The notes: generated from the sequence alone by a model not told the origin. Numbered from the stretch's first letter, positions 17,644 through 26,418 are shown. The stretch is 64,000 bases of DNA from Flavobacterium cerinum (GCF_004028155.1 NZ_SBII01000002.1:248001-312000), one strand, 5' to 3'. Translations and numbers: made by a program.

Positions 17644-18171
17644 ATGACAGAAGAAAGAGTAATACTGGTAAATGAACAGGACGAACAGATAGGCTTAATG
17701 CCTAAAATGGAAGCCCATGAAAAGGCTTTACTGCATCGCGCATTTTCGGTTTTTGTATTAAATACAAATAATGAGATCATGCTGCAACAGCGTGCTGCCC
17801 AGAAATATCATTCACCGTTATTGTGGACAAATACTACCTGCAGCCATCAGCGGGAAGGTGAAAGTAATATTGAAGCAGGTACCCGAAGACTTAAGGAAGA
17901 GATGGGATTCACGACCGAATTAAAAGAACTTTTCTCTTTTATCTATAAGGCACCCTTTGATAACGGACTTACTGAACACGAACTGGATCACGTCATGATA
18001 GGCTATTATAATGATGCGCCAAACATAAATACTGAGGAGGCTGAAAGCTGGAAATGGATGAGCATTGACGCTGTAAAAGAAGACATGCAGGCCAATCCGG
18101 AAATTTATACTGTTTGGTTCAGGATTATTTTTGATGAGTTTTATCATTTCCTGGAAGACCATAAAATTTAG
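17644..18171 (+). CDS. idi: Isopentenyl-diphosphate delta-isomerase, type I
   Basis: 175-residue Nudix-fold enzyme converting isopentenyl diphosphate to dimethylallyl diphosphate, in the cytoplasm, for isoprenoid and menaquinone synthesis. The catalytic cysteine lies in NTTCSHQ (Cys66), the Nudix-like helix reads RRLKEEMG, and the second acidic site is the E-H-E motif around 111-113 (Glu in LTEHELDHV). Length and motif spacing match E. coli Idi. The queD-manA pair follows 71 bp downstream. Confidence 0.93.
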   Translation: MTEERVILVNEQDEQIGLMPKMEAHEKALLHRAFSVFVLNTNNEIMLQQRAAQKYHSPLLWTNTTCSHQREGESNIEAGTRRLKEEMGFTTELKELFSFIYKAPFDNGLTEHELDHVMIGYYNDAPNINTEEAESWKWMSIDAVKEDMQANPEIYTVWFRIIFDEFYHFLEDHKI

Positions 18172-18242
18172 TTAAACACTAGTTAGTTGATATTTATAAA
18201 CCTTAGATTACATAAGGTGCTAAAAGCCATAAAGACAAGATT

Positions 18243-18653
18243 ATGAAAGTAACCGTTAGCAGAAGAGCTCATTTTAATGCTGCCCACCGCCTGTACCGCA
18301 AGGACTGGGGGGAGGAGCAGAACAATGCTGTTTTCGGTAAATGCAACAATCATAATTTTCACGGGCACAATTATGAGCTTACCGTGAGTGTTACCGGAGA
18401 AATTGACCCGGAAACCGGCTATGTTATCGATATTAAGATATTAAAGGATATTATTACCCAGGAGGTAGAAGAACCTTTTGATCATAAGAATTTAAATCTC
18501 GATGTACCAGAGTTTGCCGATCTGAATCCTACTGCCGAGAATATCGTAGTGGTAATTTGGAATAGAATAAGAAAACGTATAGATGCTGCCATGGCAATAG
18601 AAGTGGTGTTGTATGAAACACCACGAAATTTTGTAACCTATAAAGGAGAATAA
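18243..18653 (+). CDS. queD: 6-carboxytetrahydropterin synthase family protein
   Basis: 136-residue T-fold enzyme of the PTPS/QueD family, which converts dihydroneopterin triphosphate to 6-carboxytetrahydropterin on the way to queuosine. Zinc ligands are His15 (FNAAHRL) and His40 and His42 (NFHGHNY); the catalytic Cys34 is in GKCNNH; a later FDHKNLN and PTAENI match family blocks. A true 6-pyruvoyl-tetrahydropterin synthase cannot be excluded by eye. manA starts two bases after its stop, so the two share a transcript although the pathways differ. Confidence 0.88.
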   Translation: MKVTVSRRAHFNAAHRLYRKDWGEEQNNAVFGKCNNHNFHGHNYELTVSVTGEIDPETGYVIDIKILKDIITQEVEEPFDHKNLNLDVPEFADLNPTAENIVVVIWNRIRKRIDAAMAIEVVLYETPRNFVTYKGE

Positions 18654-18655
18654 TT

Positions 18656-19627
18656 ATGAGCTTAGCAGTATATCCGCTCATTTTTGAACCAATCCTTAAA
18701 GATAGGATATGGGGCGGAACAAAATTAGAAACCTACCTTGGCAAGAAAAACCTGCCTACACCAACTACCGGAGAAAGCTGGGAGTTATCGGCTGTAGAAG
18801 GCGATGTAAGTGTAGTTAAAGATGGTGTTTATAAAGGCAAACCCATTACAGATATATTAGAATTATACCCTGAAGAAGTTCTTGGGGCTAAAGTGCACAA
18901 ACAGTTTGGTACTCAGTTTCCATTGCTGTTTAAGTTTTTGGATGCCGATAAGGAACTATCTATACAAGTACACCCTAATGATGAACTGGCAAGGAAACGC
19001 CATAATTCTTTCGGGAAAACCGAAATGTGGTATGTTATGCAGGCCGACGAAGGCTCACGCATTATAGTAGGGTTTAAAGAAAAATCGAGTCAGGAACAAT
19101 ACCTCAAACATTTAGCTGATAAAGACCTTATTGAGATACTAAATGAAGTTGAGGTTAAAAAAGGAGATGTATTCTTTCTGGAAACAGGTACCATTCATGC
19201 CATAGGCGCAGGAATTGTGGTTGCAGAGATCCAGCAGACATCCGATATTACGTATAGAATATACGATTGGGACAGGGTAGATGCTCAGGGTAATTCAAGA
19301 GAGTTACACGTTGATCAGGCGCTGGATGCCATGAATTATAATACTACCGATACCCAAAAACATTATACTACCATAGAGAACAAAAGTAATGCTATGGTAA
19401 ACTGTCCTTATTTCACGACCAGTTATTTACCGCTTAACGGTAGTATGGGAGTAAGTAAAGACGGAAGCAGTTTTACCGTTTATATTTGTACCGAAGGCGA
19501 ATTTAGTATAGAAGCCGGTGGAGAAAAGTATAATTTCAAGAAGGGTGATACCGTGCTTGTACCCGCGATATTAAAGGTTTTTATCCTATCCGGGACAGCT
19601 ACACTTCTAGAAATATGCATTTCTTAA
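18656..19627 (+). CDS. manA: Mannose-6-phosphate isomerase, class I
   Basis: 323-residue cupin-fold metalloenzyme interconverting mannose 6-phosphate and fructose 6-phosphate, feeding GDP-mannose and glycan synthesis. Marks are RIWGG near the N-terminus, WELSAVEGD, the zinc-binding IQVHPND motif, and ETGTIHAIGAG, with YRIYDWDR downstream. The length fits the short bacterial type I enzyme. It is two bases downstream of queD. Confidence 0.9.
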   Translation: MSLAVYPLIFEPILKDRIWGGTKLETYLGKKNLPTPTTGESWELSAVEGDVSVVKDGVYKGKPITDILELYPEEVLGAKVHKQFGTQFPLLFKFLDADKELSIQVHPNDELARKRHNSFGKTEMWYVMQADEGSRIIVGFKEKSSQEQYLKHLADKDLIEILNEVEVKKGDVFFLETGTIHAIGAGIVVAEIQQTSDITYRIYDWDRVDAQGNSRELHVDQALDAMNYNTTDTQKHYTTIENKSNAMVNCPYFTTSYLPLNGSMGVSKDGSSFTVYICTEGEFSIEAGGEKYNFKKGDTVLVPAILKVFILSGTATLLEICIS

Positions 19628-19649
19628 CAAAACAGTAAAAGAATAGTTG

Positions 19650-19657
19650 TAGTTTTG
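19650..19657 (+). promoter_or_regulatory. -7 box of the 88-residue hypothetical gene
   Basis: TAGTTTTG, an exact TAnnTTTG match, 26 bp before the ATG at 19684. No TTG at the usual -33 distance. Confidence 0.4.
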
Positions 19658-19683
19658 CACAAGAATTTAAAAATTATATAGAG

Positions 19684-19950
19684 ATGGCAAGCGTTAAAAA
19701 TTTAAAAAAAGACATCAATTTCGTATTAGGTGATATTATTGAAGCAGTTTACCTTTGGGAGATGACAACAACAGGAAAACCAACCGAGCAAACTGAAGCT
19801 TTAGTAGATGAGGCAATTGCTTCTTTTGATAGCCTTATTAAAAAACTTAACGATAAGAAAGTAGAAAACAAAAAAGAACACTACAAAAATATCAATAAAG
19901 AATTAGAACAAACTGCAGGACAATTAGTTGAAAAAATCAACGCTCTGTAA
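19684..19950 (+). CDS. Small helical hypothetical protein
   Basis: 88 residues, rich in Lys and Glu, probably two or three long helices that could form a coiled coil. No signal peptide, cysteine or known motif. It has its own -7 box and stands alone just before the tRNA-Thr pair. I recognise it only as the sort of small soluble protein conserved in flavobacteria; function unknown. Confidence 0.65.
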   Translation: MASVKNLKKDINFVLGDIIEAVYLWEMTTTGKPTEQTEALVDEAIASFDSLIKKLNDKKVENKKEHYKNINKELEQTAGQLVEKINAL

Positions 19951-19983
19951 TTGAAAAAAATCAATAAAAGTGCAGGTATATAT

Positions 19984-20014
19984 TTGGAAAATTCAAATTC
20001 ACAATATATATTTG
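19984..20014 (+). promoter_or_regulatory. Promoter of the first tRNA-Thr
   Basis: TTG (19984-19986), 20-nt spacer, TATATTTG (20007-20014): a full match to the Bacteroidetes TTG / TAnnTTTG consensus, 16 bp before the tRNA. Confidence 0.8.
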
Positions 20015-20030
20015 CACCCGTATTGAAGAC

Positions 20031-20104
20031 GCCGATGTAGCTCAGCTGGCTAGAGCAGCTGATTTGTAATCAGCAGGTCGTGGGTTCGAGTCCCTCTATC
20101 GGCT
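20031..20104 (+). tRNA. tRNA-Thr (anticodon TGT), copy 1
   Basis: 74-nt cloverleaf read by hand. The acceptor stem is GCCGATG with TATCGGC (one G-T pair); D arm GCTC/GAGC; anticodon arm CTGAT/ATCAG with loop TTTGTAA, hence anticodon TGT; T arm with GGTTCGAGTCC. The discriminator base is T and CCA is not encoded. It has its own promoter and terminator and is identical to the second copy 248 bp downstream. Confidence 0.95.
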
Positions 20105-20111
20105 CAGTAAG

Positions 20112-20139
20112 AAAACCGCTTAAGAAATTAAGCGGTTTT
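20112..20139 (+). terminator. Terminator of tRNA-Thr copy 1
   Basis: Perfect 12-bp inverted repeat (AAAACCGCTTAA and its complement) with a 4-nt loop GAAA and a following T run. It starts eight bases past the tRNA. Confidence 0.85.
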
Positions 20140-20231
20140 TATGTTTTATAAGGGCCCACTTTTTAAGGTATATCCTAGTTATCTTATTTTTAGAGGTTTG
20201 AAAAAAAATGCAATAAATAGGTGAACTTTAG

Positions 20232-20262
20232 TTGGAAAATTCAAATTCAGGATATATATTTG
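20232..20262 (+). promoter_or_regulatory. Promoter of the second tRNA-Thr
   Basis: TTG (20232-20234), 20-nt spacer, TATATTTG (20255-20262). Sequence and spacing nearly copy the first tRNA promoter, so it is part of the duplicated unit. Confidence 0.8.
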
Positions 20263-20278
20263 CACCCGTATTGAAGAC

Positions 20279-20352
20279 GCCGATGTAGCTCAGCTGGCTA
20301 GAGCAGCTGATTTGTAATCAGCAGGTCGTGGGTTCGAGTCCCTCTATCGGCT
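20279..20352 (+). tRNA. tRNA-Thr (anticodon TGT), copy 2
   Basis: Identical in all 74 bases to the copy at 20031-20104, including anticodon TGT and discriminator T. It is preceded by a near-identical promoter and followed by a near-identical terminator, so it should be an independent transcription unit. Confidence 0.95.
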
Positions 20353-20359
20353 CAATAAA

Positions 20360-20387
20360 AAAACCGCTTAAGTAATTAAGCGGTTTT
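20360..20387 (+). terminator. Terminator of tRNA-Thr copy 2
   Basis: Same 12-bp AAAACCGCTTAA inverted repeat as after copy 1, with loop GTAA, then a T run. Confidence 0.85.
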
Positions 20388-20435
20388 TGTGTTTTATAGG
20401 GTTTTGTTAATTACGAAGACTGTCAATTTTAAAAT

Positions 20436-20467
20436 AAAAAAGCGGCTTAATTACTTAAGCGGCTTTT
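20436..20467 (-). terminator. Probable terminator between tRNA-Thr copy 2 and the convergent minus gene
   Basis: Inverted repeat of about 15 bp (left arm AAAAAAGCGGCTTAA) with a single G-G mismatch and a 4-nt loop, flanked by A and T runs on either side. It resembles the tRNA terminators and may derive from them. It could serve the minus-strand gene ending at 20489. Confidence 0.6.
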
Positions 20468-20488
20468 TTATAGTGGAATATATTACTG

Positions 20489-20932
20489 TTATTTCCTTCT
20501 TAATCCAACAGCCATGTTCATTAAAAATATGGGTTGTGCTAATAATAGAGCAAAAAGTATAGTAAGCATGCCTATCGTTTTTGTTTTTACAAGATCTGTG
20601 CTTCCTAAATGGTTATCGGGGTTATGCATTATGTTTACTATCAATAAAAGCAGCAGGAAGCCTATAAATGCGCCAATAGATAAAAGTGTATGGCTTTGGG
20701 TAAGCGATGGGCTTGGTCTCTTATTGTATTTTAAAAGCAGGCGGTAGCACAAACCCTGTATAAAGTATAATGGTGCAAAAAATATGGCAAGTGTAACATA
20801 AGCAATTACATAATAGGTATCGCCGATGTTAATATCAATTGTGCTGTTGTCTTTGGCCACAAAGAGCAGTGTGCCTAAAAAAACAATTAATATCGTCGCT
20901 GTCCAAAAAAAAGAATAGGCCTGGATCTTCAT
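20489..20932 (-). CDS. Four-helix membrane protein, unknown
   Basis: 147-residue protein with four hydrophobic segments (about 8-26, 40-60, 82-103 and 124-142), so an inner-membrane protein. No recognisable family motif; the layout (TM, short loop, TM, basic loop, TM, loop, TM) is reminiscent of small cytochrome-oxidase-like or DUF membrane proteins but gives no function. It follows the DUF4369 lipoprotein gene at 16 bp on the same strand, so the two are likely co-transcribed. Confidence 0.65.
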   Translation of the reverse strand: MKIQAYSFFWTATILIVFLGTLLFVAKDNSTIDINIGDTYYVIAYVTLAIFFAPLYFIQGLCYRLLLKYNKRPSPSLTQSHTLLSIGAFIGFLLLLLIVNIMHNPDNHLGSTDLVKTKTIGMLTILFALLLAQPIFLMNMAVGLRRK

Positions 20933-20948
20933 AGCAATACTCAGGGTA

Positions 20949-21677
20949 TTATTTTACAGCTTCGGTTGCTGCTTTTTTTCTTTCAGCTACATATTTAGTA
21001 AGCATCTTTCCATAAAGTGACTTAGCTACTTCAGGAGACATATTTTTTTGGATAGTGTCAAGGTATTTAATGTTTACATCGGCAATTTCAGATAATGCTA
21101 TGTATGGGCCTATTTCGTGTTTAGCATTGTTTAGCGCAAAGTTTGCTGTAAACAGGTATCTTCTTCTAATAAGCTGATCTGCTTTTGTGGCAATACTGTC
21201 TAATTGTTTTACATTACTGTTTTTTGTAGCCTCAAGATTTTTTTCTACAAGCGCAAGGTTGTCGTTAGTGAATCTTGTTTTCATCTGCAGAAAATCTTCA
21301 TACAGTTTTTGGTTTTTAGATCCGGTCACTTTAGCTCTGTAAAAAAACTCATCATTAGATGTTTCTATCTTCATGTTACCCGGTTCTGCAAAAAACGGAA
21401 GACTGTTGTCTATAGAATTGGTTTGACCCCTGTCTAGAAACAAGTATAGCATTTCCGGAGAATCTATTTTTAAATGGCTTTCAAAAGATGATTTTCCATT
21501 TATAACAATAGTGTCAATTGCTACCAGTGTAGTATCAACCACCCTTTGAATATATAGTTTGCCCTGTTTAAGGCCTTTAATGTTTCCGGTGATATGCAGG
21601 TTAGTATCACCGTGATCATTGTTGTTACAAGCAGTAAGCAGTACAAGTGCCATAAGGGCAAGTATTGATCTTTTCAT
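20949..21677 (-). CDS. DUF4369 domain lipoprotein
   Basis: 242-residue lipoprotein: signal MKRSILALMALVLLTAC with lipobox cysteine at residue 17. The mature part holds the DUF4369 pattern (ITGNIKGLKQGKLYIQRV, then DTTLVAIDTIVINGKSSFE), a beta-sandwich often found in front of thioredoxin-like domains in Bacteroidetes. Here no thioredoxin domain follows; the rest is helical. I use the ATG at 21677 because it gives a normal lipoprotein signal; an in-frame ATG at 21692 would add five residues. Confidence 0.78.
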   Translation of the reverse strand: MKRSILALMALVLLTACNNNDHGDTNLHITGNIKGLKQGKLYIQRVVDTTLVAIDTIVINGKSSFESHLKIDSPEMLYLFLDRGQTNSIDNSLPFFAEPGNMKIETSNDEFFYRAKVTGSKNQKLYEDFLQMKTRFTNDNLALVEKNLEATKNSNVKQLDSIATKADQLIRRRYLFTANFALNNAKHEIGPYIALSEIADVNIKYLDTIQKNMSPEVAKSLYGKMLTKYVAERKKAATEAVK

Positions 21678-21780
21678 AAAGTAAGAAAGCATTTAAAATT
21701 TGGTGCAAAGTAATGAAAATTATGGAGGTTTTGTTTACAGCTTTTTAGAAAACACTAATTACTTAACCTTATAAAAACAA

Positions 21781-21808
21781 ATCAGGCTGCTCTTTAGAGC
21801 AGCCTGAT
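21781..21808 (-). terminator. Terminator downstream of the small secreted protein gene
   Basis: Perfect 12-bp inverted repeat (ATCAGGCTGCTC and its complement) with loop TTTA, flanked by T runs on both strands. It lies 25 bp past the stop of the minus gene at 21833. Confidence 0.8.
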
Positions 21809-21832
21809 CAATATTTTTTTTGCATTATTATA

Positions 21833-22147
21833 TTACATAAGCAGTTTAACCAGCTTAACATTACTATCGTGTACAAAATCTACAAAATATTCGCTTAGTC
21901 CTAAAGTAGAGCCCTCTAAATTGTTGCAAAACTTTGTAGTATTTGCTTTTGCAGGTTTCTCTCTATTATGGCGTATTTCTTTTGTTGTGTTCTCTTGTGC
22001 TTTGGCCGTTTTAGGAGGTGCCTTTTTTGTATCTATAAATGTATTTTGACGACTTTCAACTGTTGGTACAGGTGTAGCTTGAGGCTTAATGGCTGCAAAT
22101 GCTGCCGAGCCAAAAACAAGTAGTAGTAATGTTAATAGTTGTTTCAT
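21833..22147 (-). CDS. Small secreted hypothetical protein
   Basis: 104 residues with a signal peptide (MKQLLTLLLLVFGSAAFAA), then a low-complexity stretch rich in Lys, Thr, Pro and Asn and a short hydrophobic C-terminus. It has a clean terminator and follows the M61 peptidase gene by 46 bp on the same strand. No domain recognised; likely periplasmic. Confidence 0.55.
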   Translation of the reverse strand: MKQLLTLLLLVFGSAAFAAIKPQATPVPTVESRQNTFIDTKKAPPKTAKAQENTTKEIRHNREKPAKANTTKFCNNLEGSTLGLSEYFVDFVHDSNVKLVKLLM

Positions 22148-22193
22148 AGTGCTTTATAGTTTTATTGCGTACAAGTAAAGGTACAAATAAAAT

Positions 22194-24023
22194 TTATCCT
22201 TTAAGCCATGCTTCTTTAAGTTTTGTTTTAGAAGCATCTGTTGCATGAAAGCCTTCTGCTTCTTCACTAGGTAATTTTACTTTACCCTTTATGTCCATTT
22301 CTTTTCCGTCACGTTTAATTTTCATAGTAATTGCATCGCCTTCTTTCCATGTATCGCTTATTGCTATCAGGTCATAAATATTATCAAAATTATAAGCAGT
22401 GCCGTTCACAGAAACAAAAACGTCTGAGTTTTTAAGTCCCAGGTTGGTCATAAAGTCGTTAAGTGGAGCATCCGGTAAAATAAGAATCTCTTTCGAAGGA
22501 TTTACAGTGATGTAAGGAATCTGTCCGTCCTTAAGGAAAGGGTTCCCTGTTTTTTTAACGGTCGATTTAGTAACACCCATCTTAGCGAAATAATCATCAT
22601 AAGGTATGGGAGTGCTTCCTGCAACATATTTCTTTAAAAATTCACCCACTTCAGGATATGATAAAGTTGTGATCTTAGCGAACAAATCTTCATCGTTAAA
22701 AGGCTTGTTGCTGCCATATTCTTTAGAAAGTGCCTGCATAAGCTCTAAAATTCCTTTTTGACCGTTGCTTAGCTCTCTCATTTGTATATCAATACACATA
22801 GCTATAAGCGCACCTTTTAGGTATACGTTGTAGTAGGCATCTTTATAAGGTTCTTTCAGGATGTTTTTACTCATATTGGTAAAATTCATCGTCTCATCAA
22901 ATTGTTTAGATTGCTTGATCTTATCGGCTATCCTGCTATAAAATTCATCTTCGGTAATAAGTCCCTGGTTTACCTGGAATAGATTGGCAAAATATTCGGT
23001 CACACCTTCATACATCCATAAATGCTCAGACATTTTAGGCGTGTTGTAATTAAAGTTATGTATCTCTTTAGAGTGTACACTTAATGGTGTGACAATATGG
23101 AAAAATTCATGAGAAACTACATCTTTTAGCTGCTCTATTAATTGATCCACAGGTAAAGCTTCCGGCATAGTTACCGTAGTTGACGTAGTATGTTCTAAAG
23201 CACCATAACCGTGGGCATCTGTTAATTGTCCGTTAGAAAGATAGAGAAGTACACTATACTTTTTTGTACTGTTTATAGGGCCTAAGAATTTTTTCTGGGC
23301 ACGCATCATTATCTCCATTTGCGGAGTTATGTCTTGTGCTTTTATCGCTCCAGTAGGTGAATATACAGCGATAAGTATTTCCATGCCATCTACAGTAAAT
23401 GTAGTATAGTCAGGCTTAGAATACATAATAGGGTGGTCTACTAAATCGGCATACCGAGGCGATGTAAATACATCGATCTCATTACTTGCGTTAGTGTCTA
23501 CTAATGAGGTAGCGCCCCAAAGTGCAGCTGGATGTGTAATTGTAACTTCATAAGACACTTCGCTTTTAGCATCAAAATAGCCTATAAACCCATGTGTGTT
23601 AATTACGAAGTTTTCGTTGGCTAAGATGTTTGTACCTGCCGGAGAAAAGATCTCATGCGTTCCTTCTACATCATAGGTGTCATTAACAAGGTAAGTTATT
23701 TTAGCAAGTTTCTTAGCATTCGCTATTTTCCAGGAATTATCATCCAGTTTGGTAACGGTAAGCTCCTTTCCTTTTTTATCAAGTGCTTTAAAGTTCTCTA
23801 AGAATTTACCGTAATTGTCTTCAGAATAGGTTCCCGGAACAATTTTAGGAATATAAAAAGTAGTTGTTTCTGTATCAACAGCAGGAGGGATAATGGTAAC
23901 CATTACCTTATCGTCTTTTACTTCTTTAAGGTTTATTGCTACCTTAACGTCATTGTTTTTTTGAGCAACGGCAATACTGCCAAAGGATAACGCTAATGCA
24001 AGCGTACAGATAAATTGTTTCAT
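22194..24023 (-). CDS. Secreted M61 family peptidase with C-terminal PDZ domain
   Basis: 609 residues with signal peptide (about 1-20). The gluzincin site HEFFH (305-309) with the downstream acid in WMYEGVTEYF (Glu339 or Glu343) marks family M61 (glycyl aminopeptidase). An N-terminal beta-sandwich (about 25-200) precedes the catalytic domain, and a PDZ-like domain lies near 510-580 (PDAPLNDFMTNLGLKNSDVFVSVNG). Expected in the periplasm as a zinc aminopeptidase. About 600 residues is normal for the family. Confidence 0.9.
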   Translation of the reverse strand: MKQFICTLALALSFGSIAVAQKNNDVKVAINLKEVKDDKVMVTIIPPAVDTETTTFYIPKIVPGTYSEDNYGKFLENFKALDKKGKELTVTKLDDNSWKIANAKKLAKITYLVNDTYDVEGTHEIFSPAGTNILANENFVINTHGFIGYFDAKSEVSYEVTITHPAALWGATSLVDTNASNEIDVFTSPRYADLVDHPIMYSKPDYTTFTVDGMEILIAVYSPTGAIKAQDITPQMEIMMRAQKKFLGPINSTKKYSVLLYLSNGQLTDAHGYGALEHTTSTTVTMPEALPVDQLIEQLKDVVSHEFFHIVTPLSVHSKEIHNFNYNTPKMSEHLWMYEGVTEYFANLFQVNQGLITEDEFYSRIADKIKQSKQFDETMNFTNMSKNILKEPYKDAYYNVYLKGALIAMCIDIQMRELSNGQKGILELMQALSKEYGSNKPFNDEDLFAKITTLSYPEVGEFLKKYVAGSTPIPYDDYFAKMGVTKSTVKKTGNPFLKDGQIPYITVNPSKEILILPDAPLNDFMTNLGLKNSDVFVSVNGTAYNFDNIYDLIAISDTWKEGDAITMKIKRDGKEMDIKGKVKLPSEEAEGFHATDASKTKLKEAWLKG

Positions 24024-24100
24024 TATTTATGTCTTGATGTACCTTGTAAGTCGGTTGATTTACAAATATGTTACATAATTATGATAAAAATATCAGGGAG

Positions 24101-24418
24101 CTATTGCTTTTTGTTATCTAATCTGTACTTATCCGAGTTGCCCTTTACGATCAGATAAATTGTTCCTGTTACAATTACACCAAAGAAAGTATAGAACTCA
24201 ATGTCAGGGTTGCTGAGCCACATTTCAAGAAAATAACCTGCTGTAAGCCCTATGGCCATGGCAAACATTACATTTCTAAATAATGTGGCAAGCCCTGCGC
24301 TATCAATTTTCGCTTTTTCTTCTATCGTCATTGTATTGTATCCAGCCATAAGCGAATACATTTTACCGTGTTTCACGATAATTCCTACTGCAATAAAGAT
24401 TAAAGCAATTATAATCAT
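24101..24418 (-). CDS. Small membrane protein, unknown
   Basis: 105 residues with an N-terminal helix (about 1-14), a middle helix (about 44-66) and a third (about 73-92). The segment between (YNTMTIEEKAKIDSAGLATLFR) resembles DUF3784 proteins, a small family of Firmicutes and Bacteroidetes membrane proteins, and I lean to that. Function unknown. It is between the hydrolase and the M61 peptidase on the same strand. Confidence 0.62.
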   Translation of the reverse strand: MIIIALIFIAVGIIVKHGKMYSLMAGYNTMTIEEKAKIDSAGLATLFRNVMFAMAIGLTAGYFLEMWLSNPDIEFYTFFGVIVTGTIYLIVKGNSDKYRLDNKKQ

Positions 24419-24435
24419 AGCTGTTCGGTATAAAT

Positions 24436-25830
24436 TTACTTCACCTGTTTTAGTATCCAGCCCGAAATTTCATTCAGAGCTACTGGAGAAATCGTTTGTT
24501 CTATTGTTCCGTATTCAGATGGCAAGCCTTTTTCGCTTTCCTGGAACAGGTGGTTAAGGCCTGGTAATTGTTTTGTTACAATTTTTTTATTGCCGCTTTT
24601 CTCTGCTATTCTTTTAACTGCATTAAGGTTTGCCATTGCAGTTACCTGTAAATCTTTGTCCCCATTAATAGCAAGTACCGGGCATTTTACTTTTTCAAGT
24701 ACCGGGGCAGGATCATACTTCATGAAATTAATATACCATGGTGATATTAATCCGCTAATTTGCATATCGATGTATTGGTCGATGTTACTCTGTGGAATGC
24801 CTTTAGAAACAAATAAAGGTTTTAACTCTGTGTTAAGCAGGGTATGCAATTTTGTTTGCATTACATCAGGATTGCTTTCCTGTTTTATAACATCATAAAC
24901 TTTTCGGTTAATAGCAGCTAACTTGGTAAGCTCTTCTTCAGGCATACCATCGGCTTTGCCTAACATGTAGTTTTGCAGCATCATTAGCTCATCTCCTGCA
25001 ATAGCAGGACCCGCCATTAGCACAATAAAGGCAGCATCAGGGTTTTTTACAGCTACAATTGGAGCAATAGCACCGCCTTCACTATGGCCTGCAAGCCCAA
25101 TTTTGTTTTTGTTGATCTCTTTACGTGTTTTAAGGTATTGAAAAGCAGCATCGGCATCGGTAGCAAAGTCCTGAGTAGTTGAAGCAGCAAAATCACCTGT
25201 AGATTTTCCAACACCCCTGTCGTCATAACGCAAAACGGCAATACCATTTTTAGTTAAAAAATCAGCCAATACTAAAAAGGGTTTATGCCCCATAATTTCT
25301 TCATCACGGTTTTGGGCACCGCTGCCGCTGATAAGTATTACGGCAGGGAAGTTACCTTCTTTTTTAGGCAGTGTTAGTGTACCTGCCAGGGTTATGCCTG
25401 CTTTTTCATTTTTAAATGTAACGTCTTCGGTGACATAAGGGTAAGGTTTTGCCGGTTCCTGAGGACGTAGTGCTTTAGGTGTTTTTATTTCTTCACGTCC
25501 AAAATCCAATGGCATCTGAGTATTGTTTACCAATAAATTGCCTTTAATAGCATTGTTCTCTAAAGTGCCTTTATAGTCAAGATTGGCTGCCGGAGCTGCA
25601 AAAGCAAGAGTATTATTCTCAAAAGCAATACTGGGTATTGGTAAATCTTTAGCTTTTTCATCCGGGCTGTCAAAAGTAGCAGCATAGCCCGTTGCGGTTT
25701 TAGTAATGTGAAGGGTAAGCCTCATTTTACCTCCGGGATAACTAAAGAGGCCGTACCACGTTCCGGTTACGTCTTGTGCAAATACCAGGGTAGAAACTAA
25801 AAGGAAAAATAGGGTTGTAAATTTTTTCAT
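24436..25830 (-). CDS. Secreted alpha/beta hydrolase with N-terminal beta domain
   Basis: 464 residues with signal peptide (about 1-18). An N-terminal lipocalin-like beta domain (GTWYGLFSYPGGKMRLTLHI, about 20-120) is followed by an alpha/beta hydrolase: oxyanion ISGSGAQNRDEE, LRYDDRGVGKS, nucleophile elbow G-H-S-E-G in GLAGHSEGGAIAP, acid near INGDKD and a histidine in LNHLFQ. This layout is common in Bacteroidetes for exported esterase or peptidase-like hydrolases of unknown substrate. It lies 15 bp after a small membrane protein gene. Confidence 0.87.
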   Translation of the reverse strand: MKKFTTLFFLLVSTLVFAQDVTGTWYGLFSYPGGKMRLTLHITKTATGYAATFDSPDEKAKDLPIPSIAFENNTLAFAAPAANLDYKGTLENNAIKGNLLVNNTQMPLDFGREEIKTPKALRPQEPAKPYPYVTEDVTFKNEKAGITLAGTLTLPKKEGNFPAVILISGSGAQNRDEEIMGHKPFLVLADFLTKNGIAVLRYDDRGVGKSTGDFAASTTQDFATDADAAFQYLKTRKEINKNKIGLAGHSEGGAIAPIVAVKNPDAAFIVLMAGPAIAGDELMMLQNYMLGKADGMPEEELTKLAAINRKVYDVIKQESNPDVMQTKLHTLLNTELKPLFVSKGIPQSNIDQYIDMQISGLISPWYINFMKYDPAPVLEKVKCPVLAINGDKDLQVTAMANLNAVKRIAEKSGNKKIVTKQLPGLNHLFQESEKGLPSEYGTIEQTISPVALNEISGWILKQVK

Positions 25831-25845
25831 GATATAGTTAATCGT

Positions 25846-26418
25846 TTAAAGTATAAAAAGAATAATTTTCGACAATGCTTCGGCTAATAGTATGGCAATG
25901 CCAAACATTACTTTATGTGAAGTCTGTTTTATATTGGTTGCTGTTTTAAAACCATTATAAAGCAGTACAACAAACCATATTAAAAATAGTATTGTTACTA
26001 AACCAAAAACAAGCAGGGTGATCATTTCTAAAGTACTGAATGTAATATTGTAAAGGTTTGCAGGATCAATATTGTTTTGTATCCTTACCATGATATTTGT
26101 GCAATTCACTAAAGACAAAAGGTAGAACGGTACCCTGGCAATTAGTATTGTTGTCACTACATCTATAATCCGAGTTTTTGTATTGATAATTAACCCAAGG
26201 ATAAAAAGAAAGATAAACAGGGAAACAATATTTATAGCATTGTCTATAAAAGGGTCTGATAGTATAAGGCCTTCGCCAAAATGAAGGTCAATTACACCGT
26301 CAAAACGGGCGTTACAATAAAATGCCAAAATACTCCCGGCAACAGTCAATATAATTCCAACGGCCAAAAGCTGCAGCTCACCGTACTTCTCAAAAGGATT
26401 TAGTAATAGTTTTTTCAT
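25846..26418 (-). CDS. Polytopic membrane protein, Yip1-like
   Basis: 190 residues with about five hydrophobic helices and the N-terminal KKLLLNPFEKYGELQLLAVG, resembling Yip1/DUF1282-type small membrane proteins, although I cannot fix the family by eye. It lies 30 bp downstream of the DUF2089 regulator and 15 bp upstream of the alpha/beta hydrolase, so regulator, membrane protein and hydrolase probably form one operon. Confidence 0.65.
   Translation of the reverse strand: MKKLLLNPFEKYGELQLLAVGIILTVAGSILAFYCNARFDGVIDLHFGEGLILSDPFIDNAINIVSLFIFLFILGLIINTKTRIIDVVTTILIARVPFYLLSLVNCTNIMVRIQNNIDPANLYNITFSTLEMITLLVFGLVTILFLIWFVVLLYNGFKTATNIKQTSHKVMFGIAILLAEALSKIILFIL

Noticed and set aside
20031..20352. 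tRNA-Thr pair as an integration site of a mobile element
   Set aside because: The repeat includes promoter and terminator, the spacer is about 175 bp and there is no integrase or cargo; a tandem duplication explains it.
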